Shown: positions 1-7,345 of the stretch, one piece after another
How positions within the stretch are numbered: position 1 is the stretch's first letter
How the letters are laid out: each line of letters starts with the position of its first letter
Assembly: GCA_938002705.1 (NCBI GenBank)
Contig: CALLAG010000087.1
Span: forward strand, 1-19,263
Length of the DNA: 19,263 bases
Direction of reading: 5' to 3'
Source: an uncultured Saprospiraceae bacterium
GTDB taxonomy: Bacteria; Bacteroidota; Bacteroidia; Chitinophagales; Saprospiraceae
Translations under genes and position numbers: made by a program
Notes under the pieces: model-generated
What the model saw: the letters and a program-made list of their open reading frames with translations, nothing else
The model's database searches: none
Told to the model about the DNA's origin: nothing

Positions 1-317
1 CTCATAAATGCCTTGATGTGGAGAGACTTGACTTCTATAGGATCATCCCAAAAGGAATAGACCACTATGGTGAATACGAACCAGTAGATCAATAACAAAA
101 AAGCTCCGATGCTCGCATAATAGCCTATGATCACCATCATACCACCTATAAGCAGCAGTATGATAGAACCTACAATAAGCCAATCTTGAGCAAATGTGAT
201 CCCATATGACGTCAATGTATCTCTCGTCCCATCAAAGAATACCATAGTGTCGAATGCCTCGTAAAAAAAGAATAAGCCTAAGAGAATTCTGCCTATTAGG
301 TCAGCCGAATTTTTCAT
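1..317 (-). CDS. DoxX-like integral membrane protein (N-terminal part, cut by window edge)
   Basis: The minus-strand frame opens at an ATG (315-317) and stays open for 105 codons to the left edge, so the C-terminus is missing. The protein begins MKNSADLIGRILLGLFFFYE. A first hydrophobic stretch (about residues 8-19) precedes a short polar loop. Two more hydrophobic segments follow, around residues 44-62 and 65-84. The opening pattern of basic residue, GRILLGLFF and an aromatic cluster resembles the DoxX/DoxX-like family of small four-helix inner-membrane proteins. Their roles are poorly defined, although some are linked to redox or thiol stress. On the same strand just upstream, 378-385 reads TTTATTTG, one base off the Bacteroidota -7 consensus. 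Family assignment rests on the N-terminal pattern only; the presence of an open membrane-protein gene is more certain than its family. Confidence 0.6.
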   Translation of the reverse strand, partial: MKNSADLIGRILLGLFFFYEAFDTMVFFDGTRDTLTSYGITFAQDWLIVGSIILLLIGGMMVIIGYYASIGAFLLLIYWFVFTIVVYSFWDDPIEVKSLHIKAFM

Positions 318-639
318 TTGAGATTTTTTGATTGATTCTATCCCGATTAGTGTATAGAAAAAAGGATAATTAGGTCGCAAATAAAATCATTTTTGAGCTA
401 TTCTCCTATATATCTGAAATCAAAGTCAAAGCTCGAATTCTGGCTTGGGGAAGTAAATGCCCCTCTAAGGCCTCATGATTTATAAATGACAGCTATATGA
501 CAAATTCAATAAAGCATACGATAAGGGCATTAGAATTGACATATCTTTATATGTAAGCGACTTCAAAACAATCGAAGAAGCTGCTCATCTTTATTTGCAC
601 CCTCATTTTATTTCAACTTAACATTAGAACATAATAATT
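318..639. other. Divergent intergenic region between the DoxX-like gene and the receiver-glycosyltransferase gene
   Basis: This is an AT-rich 322-bp gap between divergent genes. No frame in it looks coding. Each flank has a weak match to the Bacteroidota -7 box TAnnTTTG, both reading TTTATTTG: 378-385 on the minus strand and 590-597 on the plus strand. Neither has a clear TTG at the usual -33 spacing. A perfect 6-bp inverted repeat with a 4-base loop (ACATAT at 539-544, ATATGT at 549-554) lies about 85 bp before the plus-strand ATG and could be an operator or chance. Nothing else stands out. Confidence 0.35.
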
Positions 640-1782
640 ATGAGGATTCTCGCTGCAGATGACCAACCATTAGTACTATCCGCTATTAAGCAATCACTTA
701 AAGACACTGATTTCGAACTGCACTTTGCCAAAAATGGTAAAGAAGCAATGGAGAAATTTGAGGCACTACATCCCGACTTAGTCATCGTAGATCTTAATAT
801 GCCTGGCAAAAATGGATTCGATGTACTACAGCATATAAGAGACTCTAAAGCAGAGACTACTCCAGTCATGGTCATGTCAGGAGAAGATGATGAAGCTGTA
901 AAAGTGAGAGCATTTAATGCAGGTGCAGATGAGTATATACAGAAGCCTGTAGGATTAAGTGAGCTCCGTATACGTACTCAGAAGATGCTTAAGCAACCTA
1001 TAAGTAGTGCTGCATACAATGATGATAGTAAAGCCAGTCAAGTCATACAGAAAAGTATGGTCGGCGTAGTCATACCGTGTTATAACGAAGAAACGAGATT
1101 AAACACTGATACATTCAAGAAATTTGTAGATTCTAACTTAGGATACCACCTATGCTTCGTCAATGACGGAAGTAAGGACAATACACTCCAGGTCTTACAA
1201 AAACTATCAAAAGGAAGAGAAGAATATATAAGTGTGTACGACTGTGCTCAGAATGGTGGCAAAGCCGAAGCTGTGAGGCAAGGAGTACTACACATGGTCA
1301 AAGATCCACAGCTTAACTATATAGGCTATCTTGATGCGGATCTATCTACTAACTTTCAAGACTTCGATGACTTGGTACAGACGATATCAGATTCTGACTT
1401 TCAGATAGTCGGTGGATCTAGGATAAGTAGAATGGGAGCTGACATCACTAAAGCTGGCTCTAGAGCTATCATAAGTAAGACTATCAATCTGATGATCAGA
1501 AACATCCTCGGTATGTCATTCCAAGACACACAATGTGGCGCCAAGGTGATGACAAGAGAAGTGGCCGAGAAAATGTTCCAAGAAAAATTCAAAACAAGTT
1601 GGCTATTCGACGTGGAGATATTCTTGAGAATGAAGAATTATTACGGTGCTGAAAAAGCTCAAAAGCTCATCTGCGAGCAACCACTTAAGAGATGGGTCCA
1701 CGAAGATGGCTCTAAGCTATCCATGAAAGATTCTATCAAGATTATCATGCAACTGCTCAAGATCACTTTCTCTAAGAAATAA
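640..1782 (+). CDS. Response-regulator receiver domain fused to a family 2 glycosyltransferase
   Basis: One uninterrupted 380-residue protein carries two domains. Residues 1-118 form a CheY-like receiver with the acidic pair D7/D8, phospho-acceptor D51 in VIVDLNMPG, switch residue S80 and conserved K102 in QKP. After a linker of about 20 residues, residues 141-380 form a GT-A glycosyltransferase of the dolichyl/polyprenyl-phosphate glycosyltransferase type (ALG5/DPM1-like). This part shows VVIPCYNEE (143-151), NDGSKD (175-180), the nucleotide-sugar/metal motif DAD (232-234), QDTQCGAK (295-302) and WLFDVEI (321-327). No transmembrane segment follows, so it is probably a soluble or peripheral enzyme transferring sugar to a lipid carrier. 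Phosphorylation presumably tunes catalysis, but that is inference. No kinase gene is adjacent. The start is the first ATG, in an A-rich leader, and the gene ends 3 bp from the convergent neighbour. Both domain calls are firm; the sugar and acceptor are unknown. Confidence 0.9.
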   Translation: MRILAADDQPLVLSAIKQSLKDTDFELHFAKNGKEAMEKFEALHPDLVIVDLNMPGKNGFDVLQHIRDSKAETTPVMVMSGEDDEAVKVRAFNAGADEYIQKPVGLSELRIRTQKMLKQPISSAAYNDDSKASQVIQKSMVGVVIPCYNEETRLNTDTFKKFVDSNLGYHLCFVNDGSKDNTLQVLQKLSKGREEYISVYDCAQNGGKAEAVRQGVLHMVKDPQLNYIGYLDADLSTNFQDFDDLVQTISDSDFQIVGGSRISRMGADITKAGSRAIISKTINLMIRNILGMSFQDTQCGAKVMTREVAEKMFQEKFKTSWLFDVEIFLRMKNYYGAEKAQKLICEQPLKRWVHEDGSKLSMKDSIKIIMQLLKITFSKK

Positions 1783-1785
1783 GAA

Positions 1786-3342
1786 CTACTTAGCTACACC
1801 GAGTATGGCCTTAGCCACTCTCTGGCCATCCATCGCAGCGGAAAGAATACCTCCAGCGAAGCCTGGACCTTCTCCACATGGATATAAGTTACTTACCTGA
1901 GGATGTGCACATGTAGCATGGTCTCTTGGGATTCTGACAGGAGCACTTGTCCTACTCTCTATGCCTACAACATTAGCACTATCAGTGAAGTAACCTTGTA
2001 GCTTAAGAGCAAATGACAATAATCCCTGCTGCAATCTGTGGTATATAAAATCTGGTAATAGATCATGCAGTGGCGCTTTGTATAAGCCAGGAATATAGGA
2101 TGTATCATTAAGTGCCAGCATATCTGTACCATTAGCAAAATCTATGAGATTCATAGCTGGTGCTTTCTGAGTGCCATCTCCATGATCAAACAAATGCTGC
2201 TCGACATCTTTCTGAAAATTCATAGTCGCAAATGGACCTTTGTAACCATGCTCTTCTAGTTCCGCTACTGATACTGATGTAACGATACCAGAATTAGCAT
2301 ATGGAGAATCTCTTCTGGACAGGCTCATCCCATTGACCACAATCTCACCAGGAGCCGTTGCCGCCGGCACTATCAATCCTCCTGGACACATACAGAAAGA
2401 GAATACCCCTACATTATCTACTTGCGATACTAATGCATAAGATGAAGCTGGCAGATTCTTAGGTCTCGGCGTCTCCCCATACTGTATCTCATCTATGAGT
2501 GCCTGAGGGTGTTCTATCCTCAGTCCCAATGCAAAATCTTTAGCTTCTATAGCTAGCTTCTTCTTGCCCAGAAGCGTATAGATATCTCTCGCAGAATGCC
2601 CCGTAGCAAGGATATAGTGATCCCCAGTAATTTCCTTATCACCTACGATAACGCCATGACACTGTCCGTCCTTGATAATCAAGTCTGTAACATGATGATC
2701 AAATAAGACCTGACCATCATACTTTTCTATGGTAGCTCTTATATTGGCGATGATCTTAGGGAGCTTATTAGAGCCTATATGTGGATGTGCATCTACGAGG
2801 ATATCTTCGTTAGCTCCGTGATCTACAAGTATCTTAAGCACTTTTATAATCTTACCTCTCTTCTTAGATCGGGTATAAAGTTTTCCATCAGAATAGGTAC
2901 CAGCTCCACCTTCTCCAAAGCAGTAATTACTATGAGGATGGACGACACCATCTTGTTGTATGGCCTTAAGGTCTCGACGTCGTGCTTGCACATCCTTCCC
3001 TCTATCCAGAACGATAGGTTGCATACCTAACTCTATACATTGTAGCGCAGCAAAGTATCCAGCAGGACCAGCGCCGATTATGATGACCTTTGTTTTACTT
3101 TCGGTTTTCTGATAGTTAATCTTTACTGTATCTGCATCGGTGACAATGTCATCTTTATTAGATACGACAATTCTGAGTATATATAGTGGTGAGTCTCCTC
3201 GTGCATCTATAGATTTTTTTACAATCTTAAAAAACAATTTAGACTTCCCCTTTTGCCTGATCTTCTTATCTATCTGTGCACCGATATAGGCGTTATCGTC
3301 TATATATTGGGGTGGAACTTTTATTTGTACTTCTTTATACAT
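1786..3342 (-). CDS. FAD-dependent dehydrogenase, COG2509 family (function unassigned)
   Basis: The 518-residue protein has the usual layout and length of the COG2509 NAD(P)/FAD-dependent oxidoreductases. A small N-terminal alpha/beta domain (about 1-80) contains the family pattern KKSIDARGD (42-50). A Rossmann fold follows, with GAGPAGYFAA (90-99) for the FAD ADP moiety and D113 in VLDRG at the end of the second strand. The hallmark GEGGAGTYSDGKLYTR lies at 143-158. A C-terminal FAD-binding segment with PCGEGPGFAGGI follows around 488-499. No signal peptide or membrane helix is visible, so it is probably cytosolic. The physiological substrate of this widespread family is not known to me. The gene is convergent with the receiver-glycosyltransferase gene and divergent from yidC, so it is probably transcribed alone. 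The start MYKEVQIKVP matches the way relatives begin. Confidence 0.88.
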   Translation of the reverse strand: MYKEVQIKVPPQYIDDNAYIGAQIDKKIRQKGKSKLFFKIVKKSIDARGDSPLYILRIVVSNKDDIVTDADTVKINYQKTESKTKVIIIGAGPAGYFAALQCIELGMQPIVLDRGKDVQARRRDLKAIQQDGVVHPHSNYCFGEGGAGTYSDGKLYTRSKKRGKIIKVLKILVDHGANEDILVDAHPHIGSNKLPKIIANIRATIEKYDGQVLFDHHVTDLIIKDGQCHGVIVGDKEITGDHYILATGHSARDIYTLLGKKKLAIEAKDFALGLRIEHPQALIDEIQYGETPRPKNLPASSYALVSQVDNVGVFSFCMCPGGLIVPAATAPGEIVVNGMSLSRRDSPYANSGIVTSVSVAELEEHGYKGPFATMNFQKDVEQHLFDHGDGTQKAPAMNLIDFANGTDMLALNDTSYIPGLYKAPLHDLLPDFIYHRLQQGLLSFALKLQGYFTDSANVVGIESRTSAPVRIPRDHATCAHPQVSNLYPCGEGPGFAGGILSAAMDGQRVAKAILGVAK

Positions 3343-3563
3343 CGGTCGTCTTAATTCTTCGTGAGTTATAATTCTATGAGAATATCAATGATCACATTAT
3401 AACAATCTATCAACTGTAAATATAGCTGTATTCTTTAGTATGACTGTGATTATACCCTTATTCCGATTATGGAGGTATATCCGTTCTATATCTGTCGTTG
3501 GTCGATTATTTCATGATTTTCATTTAATCAAATTGACTTACTACTCTCAATAACACAAAATTG

Positions 3564-3571
3564 TACCTTTG
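3564..3571 (+). promoter_or_regulatory. Bacteroidota-type -7 promoter box for yidC
   Basis: TACCTTTG matches the Bacteroidota sigma-factor -7 consensus TAnnTTTG exactly and is followed by GCAG, as is common. Initiation a few bases downstream would give a leader of roughly 45-50 nt before the yidC ATG at 3625. The upstream element is less convincing: the nearest TTG (3533-3535, in TTGAC) is about 28 bases away, longer than the usual spacing near 20. It is the best promoter match in the window, consistent with strong expression of an essential gene. Confidence 0.7.
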
Positions 3572-3624
3572 CAGTCGCTTAATGGCTCAATTTGACATTA
3601 AGTAATTAAAAATCAACACTTTAG

Positions 3625-5475
3625 ATGGAAAAGAATCAAGGCATCGGCATACTTCTAATATTCGTCGTAATTGCGATATACTATTTCTACACTGCTCCTA
3701 CGGCGGCAGAATTCCAAAGACAGGAAGAAATACAAGACTCTATCAAGCAAGCTCAGATGCTCGAAGTACAGTCAGCTGAGAAGACTAAGGTCATCACAGA
3801 AGCCACTGTGCCAGATTCTGTAAGGCTCCAGAACCTTAATAGTACTTACGGTCCGTTCTCCTCAGCGATGGTAGGAGAATCTCAGACTGTCAGTATCGAG
3901 AACGATAAGATTAAGCTCTCGTTTGACACGAAAGGAGGTAATATATCCAGTGCCCTGATCAAGGAACACTTCAAGATTAATCAAGATAGTGTCACGCATG
4001 AGCAGACTAAAGTACCTCTATATCTCTTAGAGGATAGCAAGAACAAATTCCAATACCTCATCCCTACTCAGAGATATGGTAAGATCAATACAGCTGACCT
4101 CCACTTCAAGCCTCAAGTCAATGGTAAGTCTATCACTCTGACGGCAACCTTAGATGGTGGACAATCTATATCACAAGTCTACACCCTTGCTGCAGACGGC
4201 TACAAAGTTGATTATGATCTAAAATTCAATAATATGGATCAGATCATCTCTGATCCTAATGTAAGATTACAATGGCATAATTACTTAGACAAGCTTGAGC
4301 TCAATGACAATTTTGAGAGATACTACTCTACAGTATACTTCAAGGAGAAAAACGAAGGCTCTGACTACTGTAATTGTAGAAGTGACGCTATCGAGGAATT
4401 ACCCAACACAAAATTTGAATGGGTATCCCACGTCAACCAATTCTTCAATACTTCTATCATCGCTGAGAATAATACATTTGAGAATGGGATCTTTGAGACA
4501 GTAGCATTAGAGACAGAAGATGAAGACCTAAAGTTGCTTAAGACAGAGTATGATGTACCGTTAAACCTCACTAGAGAGGAGATCTTCAGTATGAAAATGT
4601 ACATCGGACCTAATGAGTATAAGGACCTCAAAGGATTTGCTCCTGAGTTAGAACAGATTATTCCATTCGGTAGATCATTCTTCGGAAGTATCAATAGGCA
4701 CCTTATCAGACCCGTATTTGATTGGTTATCTAAGTATATCAGCAGTAAGGGACTTGTCATCATCTTCATGATATTCATGCTTAAGGTGCTACTCTACCCT
4801 CTTATGTATAAGATGCTCTACTCTCAAGCCAAGATGGGAGCTCTCAAGCCAGAATTAGCAGATCTCAAGGTAAAGTACAAAGATGAGCCACAGAAAGCTC
4901 AGATGGAAACGATGAAAATATATAGGGAATACGGTGTCAGCCCACTAGGTGGGTGTATGCCTATGATCCTACAGATGCCTATATGGTATGCTCTATTCCG
5001 ATTTTTCCCAGCTTCGATAACGTTCCGTCAGGAATCATTCCTATGGGCGACAGATCTATCATCATATGATGTTATCGCATGGTTACCATTTGCTATTCCA
5101 GCATTCGGATCACATGTCAGTTTATTTACGATTTTATGGGCTGTATCTACAGTCATCTACTCGTTCTATAACATGAGACACATGGATATGTCAGCTAATC
5201 CAGCTATGAAGTATGTACAATACTTTATGCCATTGACGTTCTTATTCTTCTTCAATACTTATGCATCAGGACTGACATGTTACATGTTCTTCTCTAACTT
5301 ATTCAATATTGCTCAGACGGTATTGACTAAGAAGTTTGTCTTCAACGAAGAGAAAATAAGAACTGAGCTTTACGCAAATAAAGCCAAACCCAAAAAGAAA
5401 GGTGGCTTCCAAGCGAAACTCGAAGAAGCGATGAAGCAGCAGCAAGAGATAGCCAAGAAACGTAAGAAGAAATAA
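3625..5475 (+). CDS. yidC: Membrane protein insertase YidC
   Basis: YidC inserts and folds inner-membrane proteins, alone or with SecYEG. The 616-residue protein has the Gram-negative layout. An N-terminal membrane anchor (about 6-22) is followed by a large periplasmic beta-rich domain (about 75-345) and the conserved C-terminal insertase core (about 350-575). The core includes KGLVIIFMIFMLKVLLYPL (375-393), where K387 takes the place of the positively charged groove residue. A cytoplasmic coiled-coil hairpin with QAKMGALKPEL (401-411) follows, then YGVSPLGGCMPMILQMPIW (436-454) and the last helices around 495-513, 532-548 and 551-566. The tail (585-616) is strongly lysine-rich, as in YidC proteins that contact ribosomes. 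Many Bacteroidota place pyrG just before yidC; here yidC stands alone behind its own promoter. Its 3' flank is the heptamer repeat. The identification is secure. Confidence 0.97.
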   Translation: MEKNQGIGILLIFVVIAIYYFYTAPTAAEFQRQEEIQDSIKQAQMLEVQSAEKTKVITEATVPDSVRLQNLNSTYGPFSSAMVGESQTVSIENDKIKLSFDTKGGNISSALIKEHFKINQDSVTHEQTKVPLYLLEDSKNKFQYLIPTQRYGKINTADLHFKPQVNGKSITLTATLDGGQSISQVYTLAADGYKVDYDLKFNNMDQIISDPNVRLQWHNYLDKLELNDNFERYYSTVYFKEKNEGSDYCNCRSDAIEELPNTKFEWVSHVNQFFNTSIIAENNTFENGIFETVALETEDEDLKLLKTEYDVPLNLTREEIFSMKMYIGPNEYKDLKGFAPELEQIIPFGRSFFGSINRHLIRPVFDWLSKYISSKGLVIIFMIFMLKVLLYPLMYKMLYSQAKMGALKPELADLKVKYKDEPQKAQMETMKIYREYGVSPLGGCMPMILQMPIWYALFRFFPASITFRQESFLWATDLSSYDVIAWLPFAIPAFGSHVSLFTILWAVSTVIYSFYNMRHMDMSANPAMKYVQYFMPLTFLFFFNTYASGLTCYMFFSNLFNIAQTVLTKKFVFNEEKIRTELYANKAKPKKKGGFQAKLEEAMKQQQEIAKKRKKK

Positions 5476-5485
5476 TGCATTATAA

Positions 5486-5590
5486 TTAATGGTTGATTAT
5501 TAATTATCAATGGTTAATTTTTAATGGTTAATGGTTGATGGTTGATTATTAATTATCAATGGTTAATTGTTAATGGTTGATGGTTAATTT
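5486..5590. repeat. Phased heptamer tandem repeat, consensus TTAATGG
   Basis: Starting 11 bp after the yidC stop, 15 consecutive 7-base units can be laid end to end without a gap. They read TTAATGG, TTGATTA, TTAATTA, TCAATGG, TTAATTT, TTAATGG, TTAATGG, TTGATGG, and so on. A 29-bp block (5491-5519) recurs identically at 5540-5568, an offset of 49 bp or exactly seven units, which suggests a higher-order duplication. Degenerate units continue to about 5620. The core TTGATTATTAATTATCAA of each block is nearly self-complementary. The pattern resembles short tandem repeats that expand by slippage in intergenic DNA. It lies between two co-directional genes and has no open reading frame; any function is unknown. 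Confidence 0.85.
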
Positions 5591-5679
5591 TAATGTTGGT
5601 TGTTAATGATTTTAGGCAATAATTATAATTGTAGAACTATTAGTTATCTACTTTCATTATTATAGAAATCAATGCGCCT

Positions 5680-6540
5680 ATGTCTGTAAAACACCTCATC
5701 CCAGCTTTTAATATCAATATGGGTGGTATCATAGTCAAGCAAGCTTTACCAACTCAGAAGATACAGCAGGTAGATCCGTTCTTACTGCTGCATCATGGTA
5801 CGTTTAAGTTTAACAAAAACTCTCCTGCTAAGCACCAAGGGATAGGACCACATCCTCATAGGGGATTCACCCCAGTTACATTCGTCATAGAAGGAGAAGT
5901 ACACCATAAGGACAGCAGAGGTCATGACCAGATAGCTAAACAAGGGGAAGTCCAATGGATGCATACTGGAGCAGGCATCATCCACAGCGAGAGACCATCA
6001 CAAGCTATCGTAGATTCTGAGACCAACCAAGAGATCATACAACTCTGGATCAACAGTCCAGCAGCCAAAAAAATGGACCAACCCAAATATCAATATTATA
6101 GAGAAGAAGATTTTCCATACATCCTATCAGAAGATAAGGCGATAAAAAGCAAGGTGATAGCAGGCACCTACGACAACAATATAAGCAAGATAAAGACTGA
6201 GAGTCCATTACTTATCATGTGGTGCCTATCTGAACAAAATGGCATGACAACTTATAACATTCCTGCAGATTACAATGCTATGATATATGTTATAAAAGGA
6301 GGCATCAAGGTATCAGGATATGGCATGGTAGAATCCAAAGAGCTTGTTGTTTTTGAGAACAACACCTCAGAAATAGAAATCACAACAAATCCAGATACTC
6401 AATACCTCATCCTATCAGGAGAACCGCTCAATGAAAAAGTCGTACAGCAAGGTCCGTTCGTCATGAATAGTGAGACACAGATATTAGAAGCGATGCGGGA
6501 TTATCAGATGGGTAAAATGGGGGTTTTGATAGAGGATTAG
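5680..6540 (+). CDS. Pirin family bicupin protein
   Basis: Pirins are cytosolic metal-binding bicupins; some members show quercetin dioxygenase activity and others act as regulators. The 286-residue length is typical. The N-terminal cupin carries the metal ligands H58 and H60 in PHPHRGF (57-63) and H102 and E104 in GAGIIHSERPS (97-107), the same His/His/His/Glu pattern as human pirin. The preceding segments DPFLLLHHG (32-40) and VQWMHTGAGI (91-100) are also conserved. The C-terminal cupin (about 180-270, around IPADYNAMIYVIKGG) lacks obvious ligands, which is normal. The gene follows the heptamer repeat, 204 bp after yidC, so it probably has its own promoter. TACTTTCA at 5651-5658 is only a weak -7 candidate. 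Family is certain; the biological substrate is not. Confidence 0.93.
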   Translation: MSVKHLIPAFNINMGGIIVKQALPTQKIQQVDPFLLLHHGTFKFNKNSPAKHQGIGPHPHRGFTPVTFVIEGEVHHKDSRGHDQIAKQGEVQWMHTGAGIIHSERPSQAIVDSETNQEIIQLWINSPAAKKMDQPKYQYYREEDFPYILSEDKAIKSKVIAGTYDNNISKIKTESPLLIMWCLSEQNGMTTYNIPADYNAMIYVIKGGIKVSGYGMVESKELVVFENNTSEIEITTNPDTQYLILSGEPLNEKVVQQGPFVMNSETQILEAMRDYQMGKMGVLIED

Positions 6541-6548
6541 AATTAGCT

Positions 6549-6572
6549 AAAATCACCTACTTAGTGACTTTT
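6549..6572. terminator. Candidate bidirectional terminator between pirin and lytTR genes
   Basis: AAAATCAC (6549-6556) and GTGACTTTT (6564-6572) pair around a 7-base loop with one bulged C. This gives an A-run/T-run hairpin in the 40-bp gap between two converging genes. The stem is short, so strength is uncertain, but placement and symmetry fit a shared terminator. Confidence 0.4.
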
Positions 6573-6580
6573 AAGTTCTA

Positions 6581-7345
6581 TTACCCTACCCACTCATTGA
6601 TACATTTCATAAGTTCCGACTTCCTTGTTGTTGCCACTGATAGCTCCTTGCCGTTCTCTAATATGACAGAGCCTCCCTTCCCTTTATTATACCTCTTAAG
6701 ATAATGTAGATTAATCATATATGATCTATGTATACGACAGAAACCATAATCTGACAATACCCCATCATAGAACTTAAGACTACGGCATATCATCTGATTA
6801 CTGCCATCATTGTAATAGAACACTGTAAAGTTATCCTCAGCAACGCAATACAATATGTCAGACATTTTCACAACATCAAAACCTTCCATCAGTGGCAAGA
6901 CCAACTTTCTATCCTGAGAATTATCCTGACGTGTATTATGGATAAGTGCCTGCATCCTTTCGTATCCATTTTTCTGATTGATATTCTTTCTGACAGTGAC
7001 AACAGCATCTTGGAGCTGCTCTATACTTAATGGCTTAAGTAAGTAATGAGCTGCACTTAGATTGAAAGCCTTGATGGCATACTGACTGAATGCTGTAATG
7101 AAAATCACTTCAAAGTCTACGACATCCACCTGTTCCAATAGGTCAAATGCATTGCCGTGTGGCATTTCTATATCCAGAAAAAGAAGTTGTGGACTTAAGG
7201 ACTTAATTTGATCTTGCGCTTTTATAATGTTTTCGCTCTCTCCTATAATCTTAATATCTTTGCAGTACTTAGTCACATAACTACGCAGTAACTCACGACT
7301 ATCTTGCTCGTCATCGACTATAAGTGCCGTTATTATATTACTCAT
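6581..7345 (-). CDS. LytTR family response regulator
   Basis: This is the DNA-binding partner of the sensor kinase encoded just upstream. The 254-residue protein has a receiver domain at 5-122 with acidic D11/D12, phospho-acceptor D58 in LLFLDIEMP (55-63), T84 in FITAF and K104 in LLKP. A LytTR DNA-binding domain spans about 147-250, with the family signature FCRIHRSYMINLHYLKRY (202-219). The start codon lies inside the end of the kinase gene: the 8-base overlap ATGAGTAA holds the start of this gene and the stop of the kinase gene. That implies translational coupling and a single transcript. LytTR regulators usually bind direct repeats near the promoters they control; the nearby divergent intergenic region (9285-9478) is the first place to look. 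No downstream gene shares the transcript, because the next gene is convergent. Confidence 0.95.
   Translation of the reverse strand: MSNIITALIVDDEQDSRELLRSYVTKYCKDIKIIGESENIIKAQDQIKSLSPQLLFLDIEMPHGNAFDLLEQVDVVDFEVIFITAFSQYAIKAFNLSAAHYLLKPLSIEQLQDAVVTVRKNINQKNGYERMQALIHNTRQDNSQDRKLVLPLMEGFDVVKMSDILYCVAEDNFTVFYYNDGSNQMICRSLKFYDGVLSDYGFCRIHRSYMINLHYLKRYNKGKGGSVILENGKELSVATTRKSELMKCINEWVG

Noticed and set aside
2779..3030. Plus-strand 83-codon open frame
   Set aside because: It lies wholly inside the FAD-dependent dehydrogenase gene on the opposite strand, and its translation resembles no protein; the host gene's motifs are unambiguous.
4365..4778. Minus-strand 137-codon open frame
   Set aside because: It is antisense to yidC and reflects the codon composition of that gene; it has no recognisable domain or leader.
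5486..5620. Possible CRISPR array
   Set aside because: The units are contiguous heptamers with no unique spacers, and no cas genes are present; it is a simple tandem repeat.
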